Below are positions 1 through 10,723 of a DNA stretch of 64,000 nt, in pieces. Source of the DNA: Tupaia tana (lineage: Eukaryota; Chordata; Mammalia; Scandentia; Tupaiidae); contig JAKSZU010000012.1 of the NCBI GenBank assembly GCA_026018925.1, positions 31,490,055 to 31,554,054 on the forward strand. Direction: 5' to 3'. Every line of letters begins with the position of its first letter. The stretch's first letter is position 1. Both the position numbers and the translations under genes were made by a program. The notes under the pieces are model-generated. The model was not told the DNA's origin. It made no database searches and saw only the letters and a program-made list of their open reading frames with translations.

Positions 1-105
1 AAGATGGAGAAACAGAGAATGGATTATGGCATGACCATGTCCCACTGCGGCTTGCTTTCCCTTTCTCTCTGGTGCACGTGCCCCCTGGCAATAAAAACAA
101 ATAGC
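1..105 (+). repeat. SINE O, 3' part, cut by window edge
   Basis: It carries the old-type end: 'gattatggcatgaccatgtccc', a CT tract, 'ccctggcaataaaaac'. Confidence 0.6.
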
Positions 106-959
106 ACCTGTAAAATTGTAACGTAAGATATTCGATTGACATACTTTCTAGAAATACACCTTTTGATCTATGACATAAAATGAAAGCTGGTTATTTAGAA
201 GGTAAGTGCATCCCATGTGGACTGAATCTACTCTTACCTAGCATGCTCGAGAACCCTAATAATTTCACTATCCCAGAAAAGCAATCCTGCAGAAAATCTA
301 GAGGTTTAGTGACCACCAGTATTTTCTACTTCTTCAGAAATAAAGTTAATTATTTAGTATAAAATCAGTAAGCTAAGGGATACAGAATTAAAGCCATGCA
401 TTATTTTCAAATTTTACCTGTACACCAAAAATTTTCCTTTAGGTCCTAATCCTATGGATTGCTTCAACTCTACATGGCTGAAATGAAGAAAAGAAAGTGT
501 CTTCTTACATAATACTCACGTGGTTTTATTTGTCCATATTGAAGAATTTTAAGGCCCAAATTAAAAGAAAACAAGAATTATTTAATAAAACACACATCTT
601 GAGTACTTGGGGGGCTCAGAAAACAATACCTCAAAGTGAAAGCTTTGGAACGGGCTCAAAAGCCTCTTTTTCTGACCTTCTTTTGTCTCCTGTTTCTCCC
701 TCCTCATTTTACCTCAAGGCAAGACACAGAAGCTAGAATTCCTCTTTTCCAAGGCAGATCACAGAAACCAGAACCCCTTTTTCCTCAAAGCTAGCCATGA
801 AGTCTAAAAATATGCTCCCCTGCTTTACTGTCATGAAGAAATGAAGATCTTCATTCTTGAGTGGTCCTTCCCCACACCCAGGAGGAAACAAAAATGCTTC
901 AACAGAAAGGCCAAGAAGGCACTTAAGATAGACCTTTCTAAGTTTCCTAACTCAATTTC
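106..959. other. Intron sequence without recognised features
   Basis: A/T-rich, with no repeat or exon I can identify. Confidence 0.4.
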
Positions 960-1140
960 TTATTATTTTATTTAACTTTATTTATTTATTTATTTTAATG
1001 TGACTAGAGAGGAACAGCATGAGAAAGAGAGAAAAAGAGAGCAGGAAAGTGAGAAAGCAAGCCGTCAGGTCTGGGACTTGAACTGCAGTTGGCCATGTGG
1101 GAGTCTAGCACCCTTAACCACCACGCCACCTGCCAGTCCC
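960..1140 (-). repeat. SINE S
   Basis: Antisense S copy. A T-rich tail and 'gagaaagcaagccgtcaggtc' lead to the head 'accaccacgccacctgccag'. Confidence 0.85.
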
Positions 1141-1299
1141 AACACTTAGTATTTTTAACTAGATTATGAACAGATATGTATAAGTCCCAACGTATTTAAA
1201 AAGGTTTACAATAACCCACTAATCTGAGAACCCCACATTCGTAATAGGGTCCCCTAATATTTCTCTTTCAGTCAAAAGAGTTTTAGTTGAGTGCACATA

Positions 1300-1645
1300 T
1301 GCCAGCCTGGCTCGGAGCTGTATCTCAGTCTATCTTACAACTAGATGTGACTATGTGGCTAAATCCTGGCCAACAGCATGAAAATGGACATCTGGTCCGC
1401 TCTACAGTCTTGCCCCCAAAAGAATCAAACATATGTTCTCCTAAGTCATGTCCCTCCTCCCATAGGCTGAGTGATACAAAAGCTGAGCTGGCCACCTTGG
1501 ATTAATACTGGAAGTCGTACTGAGAGGACACAGCCAGACAGCTCCGGCCTGCTACTGAGCTCTGAATGTTAGGAGAAATGATCTCTGGGCTTTAAGCCAC
1601 TATATTTTATAGCCTTTGCTTCTGCAGCTTGGACTATGCCCTAAG
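1300..1645 (+). repeat. MaLR/MLT1-like LTR remnant
   Basis: Shows LTR-like stretches 'gtgactatgtggctaaatcctggcca' and the typical end 'tttaagccactatatttt'. The subfamily is uncertain. Confidence 0.45.
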
Positions 1646-2214
1646 GTAGTGCACAGTGTTTGTGAGCAACATTAAGACTGGTCTTCCGACCAACTCCTCC
1701 TAACCTAATTATTTTTCTACACAGTAAATTCCCTCCCCTGTCCGTCCTCCTCCTCCTGTCTATCCCTGAGAGTGCTTCTTGCTATTCATATATCAAACCA
1801 ACATTCATCAAAACACTTATCTTGCCAACATTTTGAGAGAAATGACTATCTATTCTTTGTATTTTATATTTTCCTTATCATTTCGAGTGCAGTATCACTA
1901 AAAAATAAGTGTTAAAAAAGGAAGTTAATAGTGGGCATTCTCTTGAAAACAGTAATAAAGTACTTCCATCACAGGGGCACCTTCAGTGACAGTAGACTAC
2001 TTCCTACATAGCTCTGCATTAACCCTCTACACTGTCTAACCTGTAATGTATACACTGAAGATACTTAATATGTGCTCGCCGATTATGATTCCTAATAGTG
2101 ACCAATTAACCATGGTATTATGGGAAAAATAAATTTTAGTGAAAGAAAATGTTAGAATAAGTTTATTACAGAAACGCTCTCAAAAGAAATTTTTCTTTTC
2201 CCCCGTGCGTTTAT
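1646..2214. other. No recognised feature
   Basis: Unique-looking A/T-rich intron sequence. Confidence 0.4.
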
Positions 2215-2466
2215 CTCTTTTTTTTGCTAAAGGGCATATGCACTCGCTGGAGAGACAGAGAAAGTAAGAAAGTACCCTGGGGGCTGGGGGGGGGGGGGAT
2301 AGCCAAACCTCAATCCCTTCTCCTCTATTTTCCTCTCAGGATTTTGGGCATGCATGCATACATGCCTGGCATGTTTTTAAAGTCACTGGGTCCTGGATTT
2401 GAACTACACAGTTGGCCAGCAATGTGGGACCCAGCCATCTTAACCACCATGCCACTGGCTGGCCCT
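2215..2466 (-). repeat. SINE L/O
   Basis: Antisense L copy: 'tgctaaagggcatatgcactcgc', a G13 run in place of the usual short G-run, 'tcccttctcctctattttcctctc', head at the right end. Confidence 0.8.
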
Positions 2467-2719
2467 GTGTATATATCTTTAAAGATAAAGACCTAAGGAC
2501 AAAGAGTTTCATGTGTGTTTTTTTTTTTTTTTTTTTTGACAATAAATTAGATCACAAATATACACTATGTGCAATCACTCAAATACAAATATATACATAC
2601 TTTTGTGTATATATGTACATACACGTACGTGTTTACTTTGTTTTTATTATTCCTCTATCTTCAGCATGGAGAAGACTGCCTAGCACTCAGTAGTAGGCAG
2701 GCAACAAATAATTGTTGAA

Positions 2720-2900
2720 TTAATTTAGAAAATATCAGTTCATTAAGCACACACCATGTTCCAAGCACAAGCTATATTACAGAGAACAAGAGGACACTGT
2801 TTCTATCCTCATAAAGCTCAAGATCTAATAAGGTATAAAGATAACTAAAAGGGCAATGACCACAAAGACTATGAGAAGCATTAGAAAAGTAAGTTCTGGG
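2720..2900 (-). repeat. L2 remnant
   Basis: 'attaagcacacaccatgttccaagcaca' and 'cctcataaagctcaagatctaa' match the reverse complement of the L2 3' end. Confidence 0.55.
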
Positions 2901-2944
2901 TGCTACAGGCACACACAGGCTAAGTCTCTAACCCAGAGTGAATA

Positions 2945-3108
2945 GAAAGGCAGGGAGGTTTGGTGGTTAAGGCACTGGACACACCCCCATGGCCGACCAC
3001 AGTTCGAGTCGCGGACCTGGAGGCTTGCTTTCTCACTTTCCCTCTCTCTCTGGTCAAATGAATGAGTGAATGAATGAAATTAAATAAATAATTCTTAAAA
3101 AAATAAAA
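2945..3108 (+). repeat. SINE S
   Basis: The head is slightly altered (ggcagggaggtttggtgg), then box B 'ggttcgagtc' type, a CT tract and 'aattaaataaataattct'. Confidence 0.8.
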
Positions 3109-3329
3109 ATAAAAGGTTCCTGTCTTTAAAAAAAAAAAAAAAAAGATACGGAATGCTAACTCGAGGAAGTAATATCTAAACTGAAAAGTGAAAAATGAGT
3201 AGAAATTGGTCTGAGTGGTCTGAGGAGAGAGGAGGGTGAGGAACAAGTTGGGCATAGAAAGATAATGAGTTCAGTATCAGACGTACTGAGTTTGAAAAGA
3301 CATCACACCCAATATGCAACCATTGCTTC

Positions 3330-3404
3330 CCTACCAAAAGCCACATCACAACTAAGGAAATGAAAATGAAAACAAGATACCATTTCACCTACAAATGCAT
3401 TAAG
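3330..3404 (+). repeat. L1 ORF2 3' fragment
   Basis: 'gaaaatgaaaacaagataccatttcacc' is the conserved L1 segment near the ORF2 end. It is interrupted by the next SINE. Confidence 0.5.
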
Positions 3405-3417
3405 AATTTTTAAAGTG

Positions 3418-3620
3418 GGACCAGCAGGTGGCGTGGTGGTTAAGGCGCTGGACACTCCCACATGGCCAACCACAGTTCGAGTCCCAGATCTGGTAGCTTG
3501 CTTTCTTACTTTCCCTCTCTCTCTCTCTCTCGCTCTGTGTGTGTGTGTGTGTGTGTGTGTGTCTGGTAAAATGAAAATAAAATGAATGAATAAATAAAAT
3601 AAATAATTATTTTAAAAAAT
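3418..3620 (+). repeat. SINE S with (GT)n and TSD
   Basis: TSD aatttttaaagtg at 3405-3417 and 3621-3633. The CT tract has grown a (GT)n run (3535-3562). The head contains CTCF-like ccagcaggtggcg (3421-3433). Confidence 0.93.
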
Positions 3621-3639
3621 AATTTTTAAAGTGAGTAAG

Positions 3640-4215
3640 CCTAGCGCAGTCGGAGGGTACGTTAATTACTACAGCTAGGTAACAGAACACTGCAAACTTA
3701 GGGGCTTAAAACAATACTCATGGGCCAGCTCCATATAGCACAACAGTTAAACACTGTGCATGGCAAGCTGTATCCCGCATGGCCAACTGTGGTCTGAATC
3801 CCAGCCCCTGCAGCTTGAGAAACATGCCAGGCACATGGATGAGCATGCCCCAAATCCTGATGGAATGAAGAAATGAAAGAAAAAGGATTGTGGCCGACCA
3901 TGCCCCATGCGGGGAGAGGGGGGTGCTTTCTCTTTCTCTGGCAAGCATACATGCTCTCTGGCAATTAAAAAATTTGTAAATAAAACAAAATCATTTATTA
4001 TCTTACAGTTTTTGTGGGTCAGGAATTCAGAAATGGACAGATGGTCTTTGTTCCGCAATATTTGGAACCTCACCTAGAAGATTCAAAGACTGAGTGCTAA
4101 AATCATCTGAAGGCATGTTTACTCATATACTTGGCTTTGATGCCAGTTGTTGGCTGGAGCCTCGCCAGGGCTGCCAAATGGAACACCTATAAAGGCCACT
4201 CCTTGGCAGGAGTTA
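3640..4215 (-). repeat. MaLR-type LTR remnant, split by a SINE
   Basis: Left piece 'gtaacagaacactgcaaacttaggggcttaaaacaat', right piece 'atttattatcttacagttttt..ggtcagg', as in antisense MaLR/ERVL LTRs. SINE O at 3722-3990 lies between them. Confidence 0.5.
3722..3990 (+). repeat. SINE O
   Basis: Head 'gggccagctccatatagcacaacagttaaacactg', later 'aaaaaggattgtgg' and 'ctctggcaattaaaa'. Confidence 0.75.
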
Positions 4216-4239
4216 GGAAAGAACATTACCAACAAAATC

Positions 4240-4700
4240 CCATTGTAACAAAAAGAGAAAAATTAAAACTAAAATAAAATACAGTTTTTGTTTTTCACAT
4301 TGGCAAAGAAAAATATTTGATACAAAATTCAACTGGTTAACGAGTTTAGCATATAAATTTAATTAAATACTACCCAGCGCTTATGAAGAATGGAGCCATT
4401 CTATAAATACTTGAGGTGGGGAAAATATTTTAGGTGGGGGAAAAAAGGCAAAGAGCAGAATACTGGAGGATAGTATTTTAGTGGGTTGTCTGAAAAGTCA
4501 TGATGCATTTTTGCATTGAAAAATACAAAAAATACATCATGACTTTTCTCACAACCCAGTAATATTGAGACAGGTTATATATCTGGAAATGTATGCAAAA
4601 ACTAATAACAGTGTCTTTGGATAGGGAAACTAGATGGTAATGGGCAAACAGTTGAGAGACTATACAGTCAAGAACCTTTTGAATTTATGTTTCTGGCCTA
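4240..4700 (+). repeat. L1M 3' end fragment
   Basis: 'ttttcacattggcaaagaaaa', 'gaatggagccattctataaat', 'aaactaataacagtgtctttgg' and 'ccttttgaatttatg' follow the usual order of ancient L1 3' ends. The MITE at 4481 is inserted in it. Confidence 0.6.
4481..4559. mobile_element. 80-bp palindromic mariner-type MITE, copy 1
   Basis: The terminal inverted repeats run from gtgggttgtctgaaaagtc to its mirror gacttttctcacaaccca, and the whole unit is nearly a perfect hairpin. It is flanked by TA at 4479-4480 and 4560-4561. It sits inside an L1 3' fragment. Confidence 0.85.
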
Positions 4701-4709
4701 TTATTTTTT

Positions 4710-5036
4710 TGGAGAGATTATTGGTCTCCACAATAAAACATTTACGATGTCCACGATACTGTCCATAATTACTAGACAAATGAAGAACCAGAAAAATGTG
4801 ACCATCCTCAAAAGCAGGTCATCAGTGCTGAGCACCATGAACACACTCAAATGTTAGAATGAGCAGATGATATTTTAATGCAGCTATTATCTCTGTTCAG
4901 TGACTTAAAGGAAAATATGCTTGCAATGATGGAAAAAAAAATAGACCTCGGGAGAGAAATAGAAACAATCAAAAAGAAACACGGAAATTTTAAAACCGAG
5001 GTACGTAATATCTGAAATGAAAAACTCACTGATCGT
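4710..5036 (+). repeat. L1M 5'/ORF1-region fragment
   Basis: 'actagacaaatgaagaaccagaaaaatgtg', 'gcagctattatctctgttcagtgacttaaag' and 'atctgaaatgaaaaactcac' match the segment ahead of and inside ORF1 of ancient L1s. The frame is broken. Confidence 0.75.
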
Positions 5037-5160
5037 GGGCTAGGAGGTGATGTGAAGGTAAGGGTGCTGGACTCCCACGTGGCCTACCACAGCTGGAGTC
5101 CCAGACCTGAGGGCTTGCTTGCTTTTTTGCTTTCGTTCTCTCTCTCTCTCTCTCTCTCTG
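5037..5160 (+). repeat. SINE S, 3' truncated
   Basis: The head and CT tract are present; the A/T-rich tail is missing and L1 sequence follows directly. Confidence 0.75.
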
Positions 5161-5345
5161 TCCCCCTTATATAGTATGTAGACTTTTTGTGCCTGGCTTC
5201 CTTTACTCAACCTTATGCTTGTAAGGCTTATCCATTCTGTTCCCTGAACTGGTAGTTTGTTCCTTCTTCTTGCCGTGTAGTAGTCCATTGTCTGGATGGA
5301 CTTCATTTATTGTTTGACCAGTTGAACAATACCAGGTTTTGACTA
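5161..5345 (-). repeat. L1M 3' fragment
   Basis: The reverse complement of 'aaacaataaatgaagtccatccagacaatgg ... ccaggcacaaaaagtctac'. The same L1 segment recurs in plus orientation at 6840-7020. Confidence 0.75.
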
Positions 5346-5437
5346 TTATGAGTAAATCTGATATTTATAATTAATTGTATTCTGGTCAAAGTAAAATAAA
5401 GTTAAATCAAATAATTATTAAAAATAGAAGTGGTACT

Positions 5438-5708
5438 GGGACCAGCAGTTAGCGTCATGGCTATGTCACTGGACTCCCACGTAGTCGACCGCGGTTCGCG
5501 TCCCGGACCCGGTGGCTTAAACTCACGCCGGGCGCGTGTGCGTGCGTGCCCAGGATCCCGAGAGGAGAATGGAGGAGAAGGGATTGCGGCGTGGCCATCC
5601 CCCCTGGGGGGTGATTTCCTGCTTTCTGTCTCTCTGTCTCTCTCTGTCTGTCTGGCGAGCGCACGCGCCCTATAGCGAAAACCTCTCAAAAAAAAAAAAA
5701 AAAAAAAA
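5438..5708 (+). repeat. SINE LY (young)
   Basis: TSD aaaatagaagtggtact lies at 5421-5437 and 5709-5725. It has a full tRNA head, an intact CpG-rich middle and a pure A tail. Confidence 0.95.
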
Positions 5709-5929
5709 AAAATAGAAGTGGTACTAAAATTTGCTAGAAGCAGTTCAATATTAACTCTAAATAAATAGTAAAAAGTTAATGTGTCAAACTAAGTAAAATC
5801 TGAAAAGCCCTGTATCTATTAAAAATACAGGATTTTTTTTTTTTCTCAAAAAGCTTTCCATTAAGGGAACACCAAACCCAGACAATTTTGGTAGCAAAAT
5901 CTATCAAAATAATTTATTTTTATTTTCTT

Positions 5930-6097
5930 AAAGAATTATTTAATTTTTTATTCATTGTCATTATTTTTATTTTATCTTTTTGAAGTTGAGCAGAGAGAGA
6001 TAGAGAGAGAAGGAAAGTGAGAAAGCAAGCTGTCAGGTCTGGGATTCAAACCATGGGAGTATAGCCACCTTAACCACCATGCTGCCTGCCAGCCCCT
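5930..6097 (-). repeat. SINE S
   Basis: A T-rich tail, 'gaaagtgagaaagcaagctgtcagg', head 'ccaccatgctgcctgccagcccc'. It is inserted in an L1 fragment. Confidence 0.85.
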
Positions 6098-6099
6098 CA

Positions 6100-6475
6100 A
6101 AGTCATTTAAAGAAGAACTAATACCAAATCATAGAAAAACTTCAGAAAATAGAGGAAGGAGAACTTCAATTCATTTTACAAGGCCAGAATAATCCCAACA
6201 CAAAAACCCAACAGATATTTACCAAAAAATCCTTAGCAATATATAAAAAGAATAATAATTATGACCAAATAGCTATTTATTTGAGGAATACAAGTTGGAT
6301 CAACATTCAAAATCAATTTAATTCATCATATCATACACTAAAAGCAGAAATAAAATACATATGATTATCTTAGTAAATGCAGAAAAAAGCATTCAACAAA
6401 ATTCAGTACCCAATAATTTAAAAATCTCAACCAATTATGAACAGTAACTCTAATCCCAAATTTCTACCTCCTTCA
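6100..6475 (+). repeat. L1 ORF2 reverse-transcriptase region fragment
   Basis: 'aaagaagaactaataccaa', 'ttcattttacaaggccagaataatccc' and 'cagaaaaaagcattcaacaaaattcag' are conserved RT-domain stretches. There are many stops and deletions. Confidence 0.75.
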
Positions 6476-6491
6476 AAAAAAGAAGCATGTT

Positions 6492-6763
6492 GGGAACCAG
6501 CAGTTAGCGTAATGGCTATGTCGCTGGACTCCCACGTAGTTGACCGTGGTTCACGTCCTGGACCTGGTGGCTTAAAACTCACGCCGGGCGCGTGTGCGTG
6601 CATGCCCAAGATCCCGCGAGGAGAATGGAGGAGAAGGGACTGCGGCGTGACCATCCCCCCTGGGGGGTGATTTCTCGCTTTCTGTCTCTATCTCTCTGTC
6701 TGGCGAGTGCACGCGCCCTATAGCGAAAAAAAAAACTCTCCAAAAAAAAAAAAAAAAAAAAAG
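6492..6763 (+). repeat. SINE LY inserted in L1
   Basis: TSD aaaaaaagaagcatgtt is at 6475-6491 and 6764-6780. The A tail has the form aaaagaaaaaaa. Confidence 0.95.
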
Positions 6764-6780
6764 AAAAAAAGAAGCATGTT

Positions 6781-7330
6781 CACAGAAAGACCTCTACATT
6801 AATCTAAATGGCAGATTTACTCCTAATAGTCAAAACCTGGTATTGTTCAGCTGGTCAAACAATAAATGAAGTCAATCCAGACAATGGACTACTACACAGC
6901 AATAAAAGGAACAAACTATCAATTCAGGCAATAGAATGGACAAGCCTTACAAGCCAAAGATTAAGTAAAGGAAGCCGGACACAAAAAGTCTACATACTGT
7001 ATCATTTCTGTAAAGGCAAACTATGCAAGCAGTGAGTAACTATTACAACTCAACAGTAAAAGACAACCCAATTTAAAAAGTGCAAATGATCTGAACAGAG
7101 ATTTCGCTAAAGACACATAAATAACCAACAAGCACACGATCAACACCATCACTTATTAGGTTGTGCAAACCAAAACCACAGTGATACTATATCCACTAGG
7201 TTGGCTACAATAAAAAAGATGGACAGTAACAAACATTGTCAGGGATGTGAAGAAATGAGTACTCTCACTCACTGCTGATGGGAATGTAAAATGAGAGCGG
7301 AATCACGGAAGTGAACGTGGGAACTTCAAC
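6781..7330 (+). repeat. L1 3' fragments in non-canonical order
   Basis: 6781-7030 carries the end-of-element segment ('actactacacagcaataaaa', 'agccggacacaaaaagtctac'). 7035-7330 carries an ORF2 segment that normally precedes it ('acaacccaatttaaaaagtgcaaatg', 'ggctacaataaaaaagatggaca'). This implies two insertions or a rearrangement. Confidence 0.7.
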
Positions 7331-7364
7331 TGTATAATTTGTTTCCTTTAAAAGATTTGATTAG

Positions 7365-7624
7365 GACGGCCTGCCGGTGGAATGCTGGTTAAGGCACTGG
7401 ACTCGCACGTGGCCGACTGGTTCAAGTTTCAGACCCTGCAGCTTGAAACTCACACTGGGCACATGTGCATGCGTGCCTAAAATCCTGAGAGGGGAATGGA
7501 GGAGAAGGGATTGTGGTGTGGCCATCCCCTTTAGGGGGTGATTTCTCTCTTCCATCTCTCTGTCTCTGTCTCTCCAGCAAGTGCATGTGCCCTATAGCAA
7601 AAATCTCTCTCAAAAAAAATAAAA
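7365..7624 (+). repeat. SINE L
   Basis: Head 'ggcctgccggtggaatgctggttaagg', full middle, 'ccctatagcaaaaatctctctc' and an A tail. Confidence 0.88.
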
Positions 7625-8314
7625 AGATTTTATTCAAATTTAGCAAAATGTTCTAACAAAATGGAGGCTGTTTATCATGCTCTGTCTTTTTATAAAGGAG
7701 AAATCAGTTTGTTAATAAGCTCAGCACTTGTTTATTAAAGGTTCTATAAGCATTCCAATGTAAAACTTTGATATCCCAGTTTCTACTAAGTCTCCAGGCT
7801 ACTCTCCAAACTCCAGTCTGTCTCGTTCTAATTACAGACTCAGCCAGATTAATCAACCCAGAACCCCAATAAATAGAGTGTAATTCCAGTTACATCTAAG
7901 GTTGTAAAGGGTGAGACCAGATCCCAAAAGCCAGAGCAGTTTTCGAATCTTTTTTAATTCAAATACTCTCTCACTTCTCTTTGCCTAAATTTGTGTACAG
8001 ATGTTTGAAAATGGGGAAAACGACCTCCTCTTCAGGCGGGTTGAAAGAGACTTTCTACATGAAAGTATCTTGTCCCATGTCTGGCTCACAATCCCTCAGT
8101 GAATATCAGTTCTCTCCATTTATTCTTACCAACCACCACAGCCTAATATATAAGCTGTGCTTGAGTCAAAAAAGACATCCTTCGTGTTCCTGCATGCTTC
8201 CTGCTTGGTTTCAGTTCCTCGGTCAGTTTCACTTTCCATTTTATTGTGCTGGGTCTCCTACTTTAAATTTGCTGCCACTATATCCATCATCTTATTTCTA
8301 CTTGTCTCATTCTT
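7625..8314. other. No recognised feature
   Basis: Contains a 146-codon open frame (7981-8421) whose end runs into a SINE tail; nothing in it resembles a known protein. Confidence 0.4.
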
Positions 8315-8490
8315 TTATAAATAATTATTTAATTTTATTATTATTATTATTATTATTTTTTAATTTGGCCAGGGAGGAGAGAGAGAAAGTGAGAAAACAA
8401 GCCACCAGGTCTGGGAATTGAACCACATGGGAATTGAACCACAGTCCACCACATCGGAGTCCAGCACCCCAACCACCATGCCACCTACTC
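8315..8490 (-). repeat. SINE S with internal duplication
   Basis: The box B region 'gggaattgaaccaca' occurs twice in tandem (8412-8442). Otherwise a standard antisense S copy with a (TTA)n tail. Confidence 0.85.
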
Positions 8491-8520
8491 TTCTCATTCT
8501 TTAAAGTCCAGTGCAAATTC

Positions 8521-8757
8521 TGGGACCAGCAGTTAGCATAATGGCTATGTCGCTAAATTCCCATGTAGTCGACCGCAGTTCAAGTCCTGGACCCATGGCT
8601 TAAACTCGCACTAGGTGCATGTGCATGCGTGCCCAAGATCCCAAGAGGAGAATGGAGGAGAAGGGATTGCGGCGTGGCCATCCCCCCTGGGGAGTGATTT
8701 CTCACTTTCTGTCTCTCTGGTGAGCGCACGTACCCTGCAGCAAAAAGCTCTCAAAAA
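8521..8757 (+). repeat. SINE L
   Basis: Head 'gggaccagcagttagcataatggctatgtcgct', L middle, shortened CT tract. Confidence 0.9.
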
Positions 8758-8973
8758 ATATTTAAAATGATTAATTATGAACTATATTAATACCTTTTCC
8801 TTATTAAAAAATTAATAAAACTAATGACTTTCAGGTTGAGCATCCATAATCTAAAAAGCCAAAATCCTCCAAATTACAAAAGTTTTTGAGTGACCATATG
8901 ACGCTGAGAGTGAAAAAACCCCACATCTGATTTCATTTGACAGGTCAGTCAAGAAGCTGCAATACAAAAATAT

Positions 8974-9228
8974 GAAGGCCAGCCCTGTGACCTGGTGGTT
9001 TAGGGAGCCAGATTCCACATGGCTGACTGCATGATTCAAACCCCAGCCCCAGCAGCTTGAGAAAGACACTAGGCACAGGAAAATCTGTATCCAAAATCCC
9101 AACATGATGGAGAATGAAGGAAAAAGGATGTAGTGCGATTATGTCCTTTTAGGGGATACGTTCTTTCTCTCCTTTTCTGTCTCTCTCTGGCAAATACAGG
9201 TACCCTCTGGCCTAAAAAACAAAAAAAA
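8974..9228 (+). repeat. SINE O
   Basis: Head 'ggccagccctgtgacctggtggttta', then 'cagcttgagaaagacac' and 'ctctggcctaaaaaac'. Confidence 0.78.
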
Positions 9229-9280
9229 GGAAAAGTTGTGAAAATTACCTTTAGGTTATGTACATAAGGTATACATGAAG

Positions 9281-9440
9281 GGTTGGCAGGTGGCATAGTG
9301 ATTAAAGCACTGGACTCCCACATGGTCAACAGCAGTTTGAGTCCTGGACCTGCTGGCTTGCCCTCTTACTTTCCCTCTCACTTACTCTCTATCTCTCTCT
9401 GGTCAAATTAAAAAAATAATAATAATAATAATAAAGTTTT
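9281..9440 (+). repeat. SINE S
   Basis: Head 'gttggcaggtggcatagtgatt', CT tract, 'ctggtcaaattaaaa' and (AAT)n. Confidence 0.88.
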
Positions 9441-9751
9441 AAAAATTCAAAAAAGTATACAGTATACATGAAATATAGATGAACTCTACATTTAAATTTG
9501 GATCCCATCCTTAAGACAACTCATTATATATTTACAGATATTCCAAAATCTAAAAAAAAAACCCAAATTTGAAACATCTCTTGTCACAAGCATTTTAGAT
9601 AAAAGAAACTCACCCTGTAATACAGAAAAAGCTACAGATATCTTTGACTATTACCCTTACTCCCACACCTCTCCCTCAGGGGTACCACTTACTGCTTGTA
9701 GTATAGTACATCCTTCCAGATGTTGAGTTATGTATAGATGTACAATGCAGT

Positions 9752-9905
9752 TTGGGGGCTAGCTCCATGGCCTGGTGGTTAAGACAGCTGGCTCCCACAT
9801 GGCCAACCATGCAGTTTGAGCCCCAGATCCGGTGCCTTGAGAAACACTCCAGGTGCATGTATGTGCAAGCCTAAAATCTCAAAAGGAGGGAAGAGATGGA
9901 GAAGG
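9752..9905 (+). repeat. SINE O, 5' half, left arm of an inverted pair
   Basis: Head 'ggggctagctccatggcctggtggttaag' through 'ctaaaatctcaaaaggagg'. It stops where the antisense partner begins. Confidence 0.75.
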
Positions 9906-10115
9906 GAGGTGATGTCCTGAGACAGAGAGAGAAGGAGAACAGAAAGCATTTCCCAAAGGGGATGATCACACCGTGATCCCTTCACCTCCATTTCTCCCAC
10001 TTTACAGGATCCTGGATGCTCCCGCACATACACACAGCATGTTTTTAAGCAGCCTGATCCAGGACTCTAACCATGTGGTCAGCCATGTAAGATGAGCTGC
10101 CTTAACCACTGTCTG
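9906..10115 (-). repeat. SINE O, right arm of an inverted pair
   Basis: Antisense copy ending with head 'agatgagctgccttaaccactg'. With its neighbour it could form a long hairpin in RNA. Confidence 0.72.
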
Positions 10116-10317
10116 GGTCTTCATTTACTTGATCTCACACAAATAAATAGTTCCCAGCCTATAGGGTACCTAAAAATAGTCAAAATCAGAGAATCAGAAA
10201 GTAGAATAGTGGCTGCTAGGGGATAAGAGGGAGGGAGAAATGGAGAATTGCTAAAAAAACAAACAAACAAACAAACAAAAAACAGGTATAAAGTTTCATT
10301 TAAAAATGGTGAGTCAT

Positions 10318-10471
10318 GGGACCAGCAGATGGCATAATGGTTACGTCACTGGACTCCCACACAGTCAACCACGGTTCCAGTACTGGACCTGAAGGCTTAA
10401 AACGCATTTGCTGGGTATGTGTGTGTGTGCTTAAAATATTGAGCAGAGAATGGAGGAGAAGGGACTATGGT
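10318..10471 (+). repeat. SINE L, left unit of a head-to-tail dimer
   Basis: Complete head with CTCF-like ccagcagatggca, ends abruptly after 'gagaagggactatggtg' with no tail. Confidence 0.85.
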
Positions 10472-10690
10472 GAGGCCAGCAGATGATGTAATGGTTATGT
10501 CACTGGACTCTCATGTAGTTGACTGTGGTTTGAGTCCTGGACCCGGAGGCTTAAAACTCACGCTAGGTGCGTGTGCGCGTGTGGCCAAGATCCCAAGAGG
10601 AGAATGGAGAAGAAGGGATTGCAGCATGGGCATCCCACCCTAGGAGGCGATTTTTCCCTTTCTATCTCTCTGCTACAGCAAAACTCTGTC

Positions 10691-10718
<28 letters not shown>
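10472..10718 (+). repeat. SINE L, right unit of a head-to-tail dimer
   Basis: A second head starts at once (aggccagcagatgatgtaatgg) and runs to a full A tail (10691-10718). Confidence 0.88.

Positions 10719-10723
<5 letters not shown>

Larger units (their letters stand above)
8832..9602 (+). repeat. Tigger-like DNA transposon, split by two SINEs
   Basis: Begins caggttgagcatccataatc and ends 'gtcacaagcattttagataa', close to the mirror ends of the pogo/Tigger element starting CAGGTTGAGTATCCC. Internal 'ttatgtacataaggtatacatga' fits. SINEs occupy 8974-9228 and 9281-9440. Confidence 0.65.

Noticed and set aside
3418-3550. True tRNA genes
   Set aside because: Boxes A and B are present, but no acceptor stem or cloverleaf forms. 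Copies have A or AT tails and TSDs, as in retroposons.
5430-5690. Arginine/serine-rich open frames in both strands of many loci
   Set aside because: They recur at every young SINE and are translations of its CpG-rich body, not genes.
7981-8421. 146-codon open frame
   Set aside because: Composition is non-coding, the end is a SINE (TTA)n tail, and no domain is recognisable.
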